Under the pieces are notes generated by a model. That model did no database searches. It was given only the letters and a program-made list of their open reading frames with translations, and was not told the origin of the DNA. From assembly GCA_964370115.1 (NCBI GenBank), contig CAYJIA010000021.1, forward strand, positions 1 to 35,850: a stretch of 35,850 bases of DNA, in the 5' to 3' direction. The stretch comes from SIG603 sp964370115 (lineage in GTDB: Bacteria; Bacillota; Clostridia; Oscillospirales; Acutalibacteraceae). This document shows positions 1-10,503 of the stretch, in pieces (within the stretch, counting starts at the first letter, position 1; each line of letters begins with the position of its first letter). The translations under genes were made by a program, and so were the position numbers.

Positions 1-209
1 TTTTGTGCATTTTGGAAATAAAGTTCTTCAAATTTATTTGGTGATTTATATTTAAGGAATGAATGTGGGCGACATTCGTTATAAAAAATCATGTAATTGT
101 TAATATTGGCTTTAAAATATTGTTCAGAGCGGTAAGTTTTTCGATAAATTTCTTCTTTCTTTAAAATTGAAAAGAAGGACTCAATTACAGCATTATGGCA
201 TGGTCTACA
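1..209 (-). pseudogene. IS3-family transposase (OrfB/integrase), C-terminal fragment
   Basis: Read on the minus strand from about 209 down to the window edge, one open frame gives the C-terminal end of an IS3/IS150-type DDE integrase. It begins RPCHNAVIESFFSILKKEE, where the E of IESFF is the usual last acidic residue of the DDE triad. It continues through YRSEQYFKANINNYM and FYNECRPHSFLKYKSPNKFEEL, the classic 'YN..RPH..L.Y.sP..f' ending. The first two thirds of the integrase, including the two catalytic Asp residues, are absent: the frame runs straight into the truncated VWA gene at about 205-210. No start codon or terminal inverted repeat is visible, because the window ends inside the element. 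It may be a remnant of an insertion with deletion, or a short-read assembly join. Family assignment is firm; functionality is very unlikely. Confidence 0.8.
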
Positions 210-877
210 CTTCTAATAACTTTTCCGTCAATAGTATGGTTAGCTAAATTATTGTTAATATAGGTGCTAATATCCGTTTCGCTTTTAGTCCATGTGTTTG
301 TGATTTTTGAGTTTTGAGGACTGTGGTAATAATCGTATTTACCTGTGCTATTATCCTCAAATGTAAGTGTCACTTCGGCCTTATAATAATGATTAGGATT
401 CATATCGGGAGAACTTTGAGTATGGTTAGATGTAGCATACATATTAAGCGAGCCCGATTGGTCCATTACAAACATAACATTAAGTGGTTGAGCCAAAACT
501 TTTCCTGCAAAGTCGACTTGTACGTTTAAAGTGTGCTCTGCTTTGTCGCTAGCATTGGCAGTATCAGTATCGAATGATACCTGTGTGCTAGACGCTCCTG
601 TTTTGGAATCAAGCTCATCGTTTAAATCTTCCATTGACTTGTCAAAGGTTTTAAGTGAAAGACCTGGTTCAATATCTATATTTAGCCCTGCAACATTTAA
701 ATAGCCGTTATATAAAAGCTCCCCGTTTGCATCATATTCTTCCTTAGCGATATGCTCATAAACCGTAGGTGATGTCGCACTCGCAGGGGCTGTCCCAGCT
801 AGTACCGATAAATTTGATATAAAAATGCAAGCCGATAATATTAAGCTTGCCGATGTTAAAAAAAGTTTGTTTCTCAT
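185..877 (-). pseudogene. Secreted VWA-domain surface protein, truncated at the 3' end
   Basis: The start is an ATG at 877 with an AAAGGAG site upstream. Residues 1-35 form a signal peptide (hydrophobic core LFLTSASLILSACIFI, probable cleavage after APASA; an LSAC lipobox-like string at 14-17 leaves lipoprotein processing possible). Residues 36-130 are a linker with a Ser/Thr/Asp-rich stretch. Residues 132-145 (PLNVMFVMDQSGSL) are the first beta strand and the DxSxS metal-site motif of a von Willebrand A domain, of the kind found in Gram-positive adhesins. The VWA fold needs about 170 more residues, but after DGKVIRS the frame enters the IS3 transposase fragment and stops at 185. The gene is therefore interrupted. 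A full-length version probably acted at the cell surface in adhesion. It diverges from the giant surface-protein gene at 1614, so the two may have formed one surface locus. Confidence 0.7.
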
Positions 878-1325
878 ATCGAACTCCTTTTGTGTATTGT
901 GGCTATTATATTATTTGCTATGGACAGGTAGGGGGCAATAAAACAAGGAAAATCACACTGGTTACAATATAGCGAGATAAGTTATTTAAGGTATAGGTGG
1001 ATTATTTTAACAGTCGATGCTAGATCTACTACCATACGCTTGATATCACACAATCGGAGTTGATGGCAGTAAAACTTAAAGTGAAAGACAAGTATTCGAT
1101 TAATGCAAATTTCAGCCACTTTAAGTCTAATAGTAGGTAATTTATCGTCATTTATAACGATATTAAGAATAAAAAGATAATTTAGAAACGAATAGATATA
1201 TAAAGCTTGTGGTATTGCCTTTACTCAAATTCAAATGCCAAGCGTAGGAATTATTGACAGATAAAACTTACGACTGGGTTTGTCATAGAAAAAATATGCA
1301 GATTAAAATAAGTCAAAAAATTTTT

Positions 1326-1425
1326 NNNNNNNNNNNNNNNNNNNNNNNNNNNNNNNNNNNNNNNNNNNNNNNNNNNNNNNNNNNNNNNNNNNNNNNNNNN
1401 NNNNNNNNNNNNNNNNNNNNNNNNN
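1326..1425. other. Scaffold gap (100 N) in intergenic DNA
   Basis: Exactly 100 N, a conventional placeholder length. The bases before the gap end AAAAAATTTTT and the bases after it begin with the same 11 bases. The contigs may overlap here or may be separated by AT-rich DNA; this 11-base match is too short and too simple to prove overlap. Confidence 0.9.
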
Positions 1426-1537
1426 AAAAAATTTTTAAAAAACCGTGAACCTTTTTTGCTTGAGATGTATCCTTATATTGGTGCAAATTTTAAGATGAAA
1501 TCAATTTACATTTGATGAGAATATTTTTATTAATTGA

Positions 1538-1566
1538 TTGACAATATACTTAATGAGGAGTACTAT
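1538..1566 (+). promoter_or_regulatory. Sigma-A-type promoter for the giant surface protein
   Basis: A perfect TTGACA at 1538-1543, a 17-base spacer and a TACTAT -10 at 1561-1566. A GGAGG ribosome binding site at 1604-1608 lies 5 bases before the ATG at 1614. The leader would be about 40 nt. Confidence 0.55.
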
Positions 1567-1613
1567 TAAAGTATATACGAGACACAACAGCATTGAAAAA
1601 AATGGAGGTCAAA

Positions 1614-4600
1614 ATGAAACTAAGAAAAAGACTTGTAGCAACGATGTTATCTGTTTTGATGATGGCAAGCGTTGTAGTCCAACCACTCTCAATGGTAAGC
1701 GCCACAACGGGTGAGATAGTACCAATTGTAGAGGGTTCTGAAAGCGGAAATGAACAGCCGCCACAGATATTGGTTATAACAAGCGCAAGCTTGAATCAAG
1801 GAGAAGAGGCGCAGACAATTGCTCAAGGTAGTGACAAGGCGGTAAATCTACCTAAAGTAGACGTTACCTATGCAGATGGGACGACGGAAAGCATAGATGT
1901 AACGTGGACACCAAATACTGCATTTGATGTAAATGCAGCGGGCATTTATACATATAGTGCAGCTATAGACGAAACAAAGTATAGCTTGGCTGAAGGTGTA
2001 ACGTTACCGAACTTTACGGTGACTGTAGAGGCAGCTGTGGTGCCACAAACTACAATTAAGACAGTGGCAAGTATAACAGCATTACAAAGTGATGTAGAGA
2101 TTCAAAACATTACAGTAGGTAGTGGTGTGCTTCCTGTGCTTCCTGCACTTGAAGTTGTGCTAAGCGATGGCGCAACAGAACTGTAGATGTAGTGTGGACA
2201 CCTGACGTTGCATTTGATGCAAATGCAGAGGGTACATACACATATAGCGCAACTTTAGATGCAACTACATATCTATTGGCAGAAGGTGTAATGCTACCTA
2301 GCATTACAGTGGTTCTTCAACCGCAACAGCAAACACAACCTGCGCCAGCACCAAAGTCGACAACGAGAACTATAATTGATGTGGCTGAATTGGCAGATGA
2401 TGTAAAGCAACAAACCATTACGGTTGATTCGGAGGTAGTTCCTACTTTACCTGAGCTCGAAGTAACTTTTGAAGGAAACACAAGCAGTTCGATTGCTGTG
2501 ACATGGACGCCCGATGAAACTTTCGATGCGAGCGCAGTGGGAACATATACTTACACTGCAAGTGTTGATGAGGCAGAATATGCATTTGCAGATGGCGTGA
2601 TTATACCAAGTATTACAGTTGTGGTAGTGACTAAAGTTATAACTAATATTACAGCATTAGACACAACTGTTAAATTGCAAAATATTAAAAAAGGTAGTAC
2701 CTCGGCTACTGTGAAAATACCAGCGCAATTGCAGTTATCACTCGAAAGCGGTGAAAATGAAACTATTAATGTGACATGGACACCAGATAAACCATTTGAT
2801 GTTGATAGTGCACAGACTTACATTTATACTACAACTATAGATACGGACAAATACAGCCTTGCACAGGATGTTGAATTGCCTTATTTTTCAGTAGTAGTTT
2901 ATGAATCTTCAATTTGGATATCAAACAATAGTATACCTTTTTATTCTGGTATTGGTGATGTGACAAAATGGAAATACACGACAGAAAACGGAAAAAATTT
3001 ATCATACCGTGTTCATTTTAATAGTAGTGTTGCAGGCACGGAAACACGATATATTACGATTGACATTAATCCATATGATGCAGTTAATTTTCCATTTGAG
3101 CTAAATAGTACACCGAATATAGCTGGCGTTACTGGAACTAGAAATAGCGATGAAACTGCAATCACATATGCTATTCCTAGTGCTGCAATTACATCTGGTG
3201 GTGGTAATGTTGACATTACAATTCAACTTAAAGATAGCTATGAATATACGAATTATTATAATAAAATCGAAACCGTTGCCGCCGCAGTAGGTTCAGTGCT
3301 GCTAAAAGAGGATATAAAATTTGGTTTTGCAGTTGACGATGTATATGATACTAATCCGAATTTTAACATAGATATTTCTGATTATGAATTCATAGGGCAG
3401 CATATGCCAGTTTCTTACCCTGCTACAGATTTGTTAGATGCAGATGATATTACAGTGTATCCTGCATCTGAAGATGGTGTTGATTTAAATATAAATTTTA
3501 AACAACCAGAAGAGTATAAAGGCTCTGGTGATGGTGGTCTATGGCTTGCGCCAAATGGAAATGTGTATTTTAGAGTAAATAACGAGTATTTGATAATGGA
3601 CACCTATCTAAGAGCTACGTTTAATACAGAAGATCACGCACCAATTACTGATTTTAAGTTTAAGCTTTATGCTCCAGAATCATTTATACAAACTGATGGT
3701 AAAAATGATAGTGTAGGTAATTATACAGAAGCTTTCATGGATTATGATCATATAAGTGCAAACGATTCCAAAATCTATGGTGTAAAATTTGAAGACAACC
3801 CTCTTTCGTCGGGTGCGATATTAAGTACAAATTTGTTGAGTAGTCAAGCACATTTAATGGAAGGCTCTTTAATCGAAAGTGCGGGAATAGAACCGTATGT
3901 TCAGTTTCGGTTAAGTAGAAGGCCGACTAATGGAGTATACTCAACTGTGTTTAGCTACATCGGTGAGCATACGCCACGTGATTTTTTGAATGATACAGAA
4001 AAAAACATTCCGCGCGTTTATACTACACCGCTTGCCTCTGACTCTCAAATATCATATAGTCAGTTGGGCATAGCTGATGAAAAAACAGTGTCGCTCGGCG
4101 ATATAAGTATTAACATTCCAGATTTTACAACAAAAGATATTCATGAGATTGAAACAGATGATATTAAAGTTTATGTGAACAAAACTGATACAGAACTTGT
4201 ATTTGAAACTAGGGCGTATTTAGATCCTGCAATAAGTGATTTTGATGATATGCATTTAATGGAAAAATATGAAGGTGGTAAGTACACGGTTGAGCTACCT
4301 GTAGTCCCAGCAAATTTTTCAAGTACTGAAACTGAAATATCTGATGCATATAAAGTTACAGATTTTTATATGGATTCATATACAGAAGATTTTGTAAGTT
4401 ATAGATTATTAAATAAAACTGGCGGAGAAATAAAAAGTGGAAATATAACATATGGCGATAACTATAAAGATTGTAATATTGGTTTTTCGATAGAGGCTAT
4501 ACCTGAAGATGTAGTTGCAATTGAATTGCAAATTAGTGATGATGGTATGGGTAAAGACAATGAAAGACTAAATATAAATAAAGGATATTTTGTTGGAAGT

Positions 4601-7600
4601 TTTAATATGGACGCTGAGTATAATGTAGAGTCTGATATTAAAGGTGGAGATATGTTAGTTTCTGACATATATTTTACAACAAAAGAAGGAGTTAGAGTTG
4701 AAGATGATTCTCCACATAACGATGACAGTGATATAGACTTTAAGTGGGAATATGAAGAAGTAGTATTAAACCCCGATAATTTACAGATAAGGCTAGACTA
4801 CAATCCCAGTAGTGCTATGAAAGTTCCGACTTTATTGAATGATGGAGGTAAAGAAGGATTTTTACTAATGGTAGATATTTTTGGAGCCATTTATGATGAG
4901 ACAACAGGATTATATACGCAATATAATGAAGTTGATTCAAGAGTTTATGAAGATGTCGTAATTGATGCTGAGACATTAAGCGATAATAGTATTGAGCTAA
5001 TTCGTGAGGTTTGGTTTCAGAGAACAGGAGCTGAGTTAATAGAAGATGATACTGTAATTACAGCATATTATACTACTAATGTTCAAGAAGAAGAAGTTTC
5101 GAAGACGATGAAAACATCAGATTTATCGAGAACTGAATTCTTTGCATCAGGCCCGAGGAATAATTACTTAAGTGTACCAGAAGGTGAATATCTTAAATCT
5201 TTACGCTTTGAGATTAGTTCATGGCAGTTAAAAAAAGGCAATTTAAGTTATGACGGCAATCGATATAATGATGTGCTTGTATTTAATTACACTGATTATA
5301 GGACAGTATCAGAAGGATTACCTCCGGTTAATGAGAATTTAGCAGATGAAAAAGGCGTTATAGATGCGCCACTTACAGTAAAACTTACTTCACCGAGTTC
5401 ACCACGAGTGCGAGAAACTACTGAATCTGCCCAATTTAAATACAATCAAATTGTAACGATAGGACCAAATAAATCAACATCTTCACACGCTTTTCCGATC
5501 AGTGAATATGAAGACCAAATTCTTAATAGCAATATATATATATATTACAATATAGCTACTCCTGGTTTCACTAGCTCAAATCAACCTAGACTACCAGCTG
5601 GATCGGCAATTTATCTAAGAGTAAATGAAGATTATTTTGAGTATATTGGAGACAATGAAAAAATATCCGTTATGACTATTGAAAATGGTGGATCGTATGA
5701 AAGATGGCTAAAATTTGATATAACAGGATACAGCACTTTAGGGTATATATATTTTTCAAAGGGAAGTTTTTTAACAGGTCCTCGAGATCCGGATGCTCAA
5801 GCAGTATTCTTAGAGGCGTATCTAGATATAGCACCAATGCTTTATGCAGATGGTGATAACATTTACTATATGGATTATATTGTAGCCGAGGGGTCAGGCT
5901 TTGTAGAAGATGAAAAAAAACTAACAGCGGCGGTTGATGCAGTATATGGTTTTGAAAATCCACCGATAGAAAGGTTGATGAAACTAGAAGCGAAGAACGG
6001 CTATCCTGAAGATCAAAAAGTTAATATTACTGGATCTGCTACAACGTCACTTACGATTAGGCCTAGAATAATTGACGAAAAAAATCATGTTAGTAAGGTT
6101 AGCATGACGAGCGATGGATGGGCGATGCCAGATTATACTGTAGACAAGAATATTAATTACTATGCACACGAATCTGATGATTTAGTTCTAGAACTTATTG
6201 TAGATAGAGTGTCGGCGTTTAGTGGTTATGAGTTGAATATAACACTACCTACAAGCGCAACGCCTAGTGGTGCGATGCAACTGAACTTTAGAGGCGATGT
6301 AAGGGATATGTTGCCTAGCGATTGGCAGAGTTTGAATCCAAGTATTACCTACTATACAGATAAAAATCAAACACAGGAAACAACTTGGGATAAGGCTCAA
6401 AATGTTAAAATTATTGTAAGCGATTTGCCTATGCCACCGGAAGGGGCATTAGGTACAGGAGCAACGGCAAGTAAATACCTAGAACTCGAACTTAAAGCCT
6501 TGGCAGTAGATGTCTATGAAAGAGATGATAAGCAGTCTACTCCAGTTCTAGTAAATTCAAAGTACAAAGTTAGCTCAACGGACGCTTGGGAAGAGCCTAC
6601 ACCTCCGACTCCAGTAGGATTTACATTTATTTGGTATGATCTTGCAGGTTTAGGCTTTGTCGAACTACAAGACGACAAGAATGGATTTTTTGATAGTGGC
6701 GACACCTTTTTGCAAGATGAAATTCCAACAGCTACCTTAGTCAATAAAAATGCAACTGAAACTGAAGGCAGAGTTGCTAATTTTGAATGGGACTATGGTA
6801 GATATACAGTAAAAGTTCAACCTAGTGAAAGTGAAATTGAACTGGAATTAAATGGTATAGTTGACGGGTATGGAATAACAACATATCTAACTGGCGAAGA
6901 GCATTTATATAAAGATAAAAGTAACAATTTACCTTTAGATGAAGGCATTAAACTTTATGCAAATATTGAAGATGGAATGAATTTAAAGAGTGTTACAGGA
7001 CAAAACTTGACACTGCAAGAGGTAGAAGACGGTTTTGTAGATATAGGGCTTTATAAAATCGTAGCAAAAGTAATATTTAATGATTTAGATAAAGATAAAA
7101 AACCAATTGATGAAAAGACAGTTGAATATAATGAGGCTGTAGATAAAACTATAGAAAAATTAACAAACGAAAGTGCTAATACTTATATTAAAGGTTGGTA
7201 TGAAGATTTGAATGGTAATGGCAAAAAAGATGAGGATGAACAATTTTGGACATTTAAGGGCGAAACAAATCCGACAGAAACGGAAAAGAGCCTTACTGTG
7301 TTAAATCCATATGTTGAGTGGCCAGTTATATTTAAAGATCCAAGCGATTTAGATAAAACACTAAAAGCAGATGAAGTGGAGCACGGCGGAAAAACTAGTG
7401 AGCCAAATGATACACAATTAGAGGGTAAACTAGAAGAAGATGAAACAATAAAAGGCTGGTTTGTGGACACTGATAGCGATGGTCAGAAAGATGAAGATGA
7501 ACCATACTGGAACTTTGAGACAGGAATTGTTGATAAAGAGCTAACTCTAACTCCAGATGTAGTAGAGAAGCACACTGTCACTTTTGAAAAAGAGGACGCA

Positions 7601-9093
7601 AAGACTGAACATTCAACAGAAGAAGTGCCAGACGGTGAAAAAGCAACAGAGCCTACAAATCCACCAACAAGTGGAGGCAAAGACCCATCAGGTTGGTTCG
7701 AAGACAAAGACGATGACGGAATTAAAGACCCTGACGAAGAATTCTGGAAATTTGATGAAGACATAGTTGAAAAAGATATTACACTGACACCTTATTATGA
7801 GTTTAATGTAACAGTTAATAATACATATAATGTGACAGACGACGGAAGCGGTGTGTATCAGCCAAATGTAAATGTAGTGATTGATGCAGGTTCAAGACCT
7901 GATTACACATTTACAGGTTGGACAGTAACTACACCAAGTGGAGTTACAATAACACTTACAGACATAACAAGTGGTAATACAAACTTTACTATGCCAAAAG
8001 GTGATGTAATACTTACAGCAAATTGGGAAGAGGTGGCAAAACCAACCTCGACCCCAGCACCAACCCCAGCACCGACCCCAGCACCGACNNNNNNNNNNNN
8101 NNNNNNNNNNNNNNNNNNNNNNNNNNNNNNNNNNNNNNNNNNNNNNNNNNNNNNNNNNNNNNNNNNNNNNNNNNNNNNNNNNNNNNNNTGGCAAAACCAA
8201 CCTCGACCCCAGCACCAACCCCAGCACCGACCCCAGCACCGACCCCAGCACCGACACCGGCACCAGATCCAACACCGGCACCGGTTCCTACACCGAGACC
8301 TACATCGGTACCGACAACACAGCCTACACAGGTGCCAACAGCAGAACCTACACCGTTCCCAGTGCCTAGTGTAGTGCCAAGTGAAACACCGACACCGAGT
8401 GTCGAACCAAGCCCAGAACCTACTCCAGAGCCAAGCCCAGAGCCAAGCTCAATTCCACTACCGCCTGACGAAGGTGAAACAGGTGGAGGTACTATTGAAA
8501 CTGAAAAAGTTGAAGTTGGCGGAAACGAGCTCGATGAAAACGATTACACTATAGGTGAAGACGGTACACTCACTATCAATCCTGATTTCATAGCAACGCT
8601 TCCAGACGGCGAGCATGTTATAACAGTGACTGCTGTTGAAGGTGATGTATATGAATCTGTAATAATAGTTGAAAACGGCGTGCCTATGTCTGCAACACCA
8701 TTTGAACTTGTCGATGGCGTTGGCCGTGGCGGAGCGTGGAGCTTGTTTGACCTAATAATGACAGTAGTAGCCTGTGTGCTAGCAATCATTTACTTAATAG
8801 TAAGACCAAGGAAAAATAGAGACGATGATAACGAATACGCAAATAAAAATACTGAAGAAGAGGAAACTAAACATAAAAAACGTCTAATTACAAGTTTAGT
8901 ATTATTAGTCCTAGCAGTATTTAGTGTAATTCTACTGTTTATCACACAAGACTTTACACAACCTATGATAGTATTTGATATGTGGAGTATAGTATTTGCT
9001 CTTGTTGCCTTAGTTCAAGTTTTGATTATGTTCTTTATTAGAAAGAAAAATGAAGACGAAGACGAGCAACCAAATCAAAGAATGACATTCTAA
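1614..9093 (+). CDS. Giant cell-surface protein with Ig-like repeats, calcium-loop motifs, Pro-rich stalk and membrane anchor (interrupted as assembled)
   Basis: The ATG at 1614 is chosen over the TTG at 1593 because GGAGG lies 5 bases before it and a signal peptide follows (MKLRKRLVATMLSVLMM..., cleavage near VSA). Order of parts: four Ig-like repeats with WTPD...F/YTYSA...LP.ITV signatures (about 1771-2900; closest to bacterial Ig group 4); a long unrecognised beta-rich region (2900-6600); calcium-loop motifs (7190-7750); an InlB-type repeat (FTGWTV...ILTANWEE, 7800-8033); a Thr-Pro-Ala-Pro stalk (8038-8450); a small domain (EVGGNELDENDYTI..., 8500-8690); then WSLFDLIMTVVACVLAIIYL and two further membrane helices with a charged tail. 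As written it is broken twice. One base is missing near 2176-2183 inside Ig repeat 2, and a false 100-N gap with a 55-bp duplication lies at 8089-8243. Correcting both gives one frame of about 2441 residues. The likely role is adhesion or matrix interaction; the ligand is unknown. The frameshift could be real, making the gene broken or phase-variable. Confidence 0.8.
1771..2900 (+). repeat. Four tandem Ig-like domain repeats within the giant protein
   Basis: Four units of roughly 90-97 codons share the pattern 'sDGtteti-VTWTPD-aFD-n-aGTYTYsA-iD-t-Y-lA-gV-lPsiTVvv'. The best conserved portions lie at about 1870-2030, 2160-2320, 2467-2628 and 2740-2898. Similarity is higher at protein than at DNA level, so the duplications are old. 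The second unit holds the one-base frameshift. Confidence 0.8.
7190..7750 (+). other. Three calcium-loop-like motifs (thrombospondin-3 / EF-loop style)
   Basis: Three segments repeat the pattern G-W-[YF]-x-D-x-[ND]-x-[ND]-G-x-K-D-x-D-E-x-[FY]-W-x-F: DLNGNGKKDEDEQFW (about 7207-7251), DTDSDGQKDEDEPYW (about 7468-7512) and DKDDDGIKDPDEEFW (about 7702-7746). Spacing is about 80-90 codons. The alternating acidic residues resemble calcium-binding loops. Calcium binding is inferred from the pattern only. Confidence 0.6.
8034..8243 (+). other. Artefactual scaffold gap with duplicated 55-bp flanks
   Basis: Bases 8034-8088 and 8189-8243 are identical over 55 bp on either side of exactly 100 N (8089-8188). 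This is what a de Bruijn assembler with a 55-base overlap leaves when it breaks at a tandem repeat. The open frame before the gap and the one after it differ by two bases. Deleting the N run plus one 55-bp copy (155 bases) joins them in frame. The true number of repeat units may differ. Confidence 0.85.
8038..8450 (+). repeat. Pro-rich tandem repeat encoding a Thr-Pro-Ala-Pro stalk
   Basis: Imperfect 12-bp units close to CCAGCACCGACC encode (Ala-Pro-Thr-Pro)n. They grade into Pro/Thr/Ser/Glu-rich sequence (PVPTPRPTSVPTTQPTQ and later EPSPEPTPEPSPEPS). Such stalks usually span the cell wall between ligand-binding domains and the anchor. The repeat explains the assembly break, and its copy number is uncertain here. 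Confidence 0.8.
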
Positions 9094-9106
9094 TATCAAG
9101 TATAGA

Positions 9107-9160
9107 AGCCGTATTATATCGGAACCAATTTAATTGGAGAAGATATAATACGGCTTTTTA
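9107..9160 (+). terminator. Intrinsic terminator of the giant gene; copy 1 of a dispersed hairpin repeat
   Basis: Arms AGCCGTATTATATC (9107-9120) and GATATAATACGGCT (9142-9155) form a perfect 14-bp stem followed by T's. Inside the 21-base loop lies a second small palindrome, CCAATTTAATTGG. A related element closes the methyltransferase gene at 15346-15400. Confidence 0.8.
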
Positions 9161-9478
9161 TTACTATAAAATGTAATTTCATATTCACGAGAGAGAATTA
9201 TACTTTTTGCGCCTGCGTTTAAGTTGCACTGGACATAAACATGCTTAAAAACGGCGACGCATTTGAGTGGCTGTCACAAAAAGTGCTGAAAATGACCCTT
9301 TTTAGGGGTGTTTTCAGCACTTTTATTATTGGGGATAATTGAAGGGCGTTTTTGGAGGCCAAGTTGTAAATATCTAAAATCCATAAAATGTCGGAATAGT
9401 ATAGGTTTATTGTCGTGATAGTGTAAGTTAGATGAAGATGTCGGTGTTATAATTCTTATAAGAAAGTAAAAAGAAAGA
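9161..9478. other. Intergenic region with a strong hairpin
   Basis: No gene is recognised. An inverted repeat, AAAAGTGCTGAAAA (9279-9292) and TTTTCAGCACTTTT (9311-9324), with an inner ACCC/GGGGT pairing forms a long hairpin with T's on both sides. It could terminate the minus-strand araC-type gene. The neighbouring GGCTGTCACAAAAAG also resembles some insertion-sequence ends, but no transposase is present. Confidence 0.5.
9279..9324. terminator. Perfect 14-bp inverted repeat, probable bidirectional terminator
   Basis: Both arms are A/T-flanked with a GTGCTGAAAA core and an 18-base loop. It lies 155 bases downstream of the minus-strand regulator's stop codon and 120 bases beyond the terminator of the giant gene. 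Confidence 0.5.
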
Positions 9479-10393
9479 TTATTTTTGGGGCTTATACTCT
9501 TTAGGCAGTTTTTTCATATATCGTTTGAAAAGGCGGTTGAAGTGACTGAGATTATTAAAGCCTAACATAAAAGCAATTTCTATCACCTTTTTATCTTCGG
9601 ATTGTAATAGTTCAGCCGCTTTATTCATTTTTAGATTATTGATGTAATCGACAGGTGTGCGCCCAGTTGCCCTTTTAAACAGCCTACAAAAGTGTTCACT
9701 GCTTAAATATAAGTTTTTGCTTAAAGTTTGAGTAGTAAGAGGTTTATCAAGGTTTTCCTCTATGTGTATTAAAACATTTTTTATAAGTTCTGTATTACGA
9801 CGCTGTTTCGGGCTAATCTTTGAGGGCGAATCGGCATATTTAAACAAGAGCGAAAAAAGAAGGTAAAGATAAGCTTTGATCTCTAAAATATTGGCATTTT
9901 TATCTTGCTTATAAAGGCGAATTATGGTTTTTACATAATCAAAAATAAGCAATTCGGATTGATTTTTATCGGTAAAAACAGTTGGAAGAATAAGCTCCTC
10001 ACTAATTAAGGGCAAAATAAACGAGCTTTGGTCAGTGTGATATTTTAAGCCTGAAAGAAGCGAGATGTCGAAGACTATAGATTCATACGAGCAAGTGCTA
10101 TCACAATCGGCTAAAAAGGAATGCACTTGATGAGAGTGTATAAAAATAGCTTCTCCCGTTTTCAAAAAATAGGTTTCATTGTCTACAATGGCTTTAAAAC
10201 GGCCATTTGTAACAAGCAAGAGTTCGTATTCATTATGCCAGTGAATATTTACTATGAAATCTCCTTTATCGCAGTCTTTAGAGATTTCGTAGATGGCAAG
10301 TGGGAACTGCGAACTTCCATGATGAATTCCGTATTTATTTGATTCTTCTAATTTGTAATCAATTCGGTGATTTTTATTATTAGTAGCAAGCAA
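9479..10393 (-). CDS. AraC-family transcriptional regulator, probably of the xyloside genes
   Basis: A 304-residue protein. Residues about 15-110 form a cupin-like sensor domain (HWHNEYELLLVTNGRFKAIV, then FLKTGEAIFIHSHQVHSF), as in sugar-sensing AraC proteins. Residues about 203-304 contain two helix-turn-helix motifs: LTTQTLSKNLYLSSEHFCRLF and KVIEIAFMLGFNNLSHFNRLF, followed by the family-typical KRYMKKLPKEYK. The start is a TTG at 10393 with GAGG 8 bases upstream; no nearer ATG keeps the sensor domain intact. It is transcribed away from the alpha-xylosidase gene, with 110 bases between the two starts, the usual arrangement for a local activator. The inducer is probably the xyloside handled by its neighbours (inference from position). 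Confidence 0.85.
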   Translation of the reverse strand: MLATNNKNHRIDYKLEESNKYGIHHGSSQFPLAIYEISKDCDKGDFIVNIHWHNEYELLLVTNGRFKAIVDNETYFLKTGEAIFIHSHQVHSFLADCDSTCSYESIVFDISLLSGLKYHTDQSSFILPLISEELILPTVFTDKNQSELLIFDYVKTIIRLYKQDKNANILEIKAYLYLLFSLLFKYADSPSKISPKQRRNTELIKNVLIHIEENLDKPLTTQTLSKNLYLSSEHFCRLFKRATGRTPVDYINNLKMNKAAELLQSEDKKVIEIAFMLGFNNLSHFNRLFKRYMKKLPKEYKPQK

Positions 10394-10503
10394 AAAGACA
10401 ACCTCATTTCAAGAAAACGATTTAAATTATACCAAAAATTATAACAAATAAATTATTTCAAGTCAAATTAAGTAAAGCTCAGCAAAGAAAGGAAATGTAA
10501 GTT

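Larger units (their letters stand above)
878..1613. other. Divergent intergenic region between two surface-protein genes, with scaffold gap
   Basis: About 730 bases without a convincing gene. On the minus side a TATAAT-like -10 sits at 905-910, close to the truncated VWA gene, with no good -35. On the plus side a promoter for the giant gene is at 1538-1566. The stretch 1000-1325 is AT-rich and I recognise nothing coding in either strand. The 100-N run at 1326-1425 hides an unknown length. Confidence 0.6.

Noticed and set aside
1254..1448. Open frame across the first N gap
   Set aside because: Most of its length is N. The rest is low-complexity Lys/Asn/Phe with no ribosome binding site.
2176..2192. 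Programmed ribosomal frameshift between the two parts of the giant gene
   Set aside because: The site has no slippery heptamer or downstream pseudoknot, and a missing base explains it fully by comparison with the other repeats.
7483..7764. Minus-strand Ser-rich frames opposite the giant gene (also 7183-7470 and 6514-6744)
   Set aside because: They are antisense shadows of Asp/Glu/Lys-rich coding sequence, with no start signals or recognisable domains.
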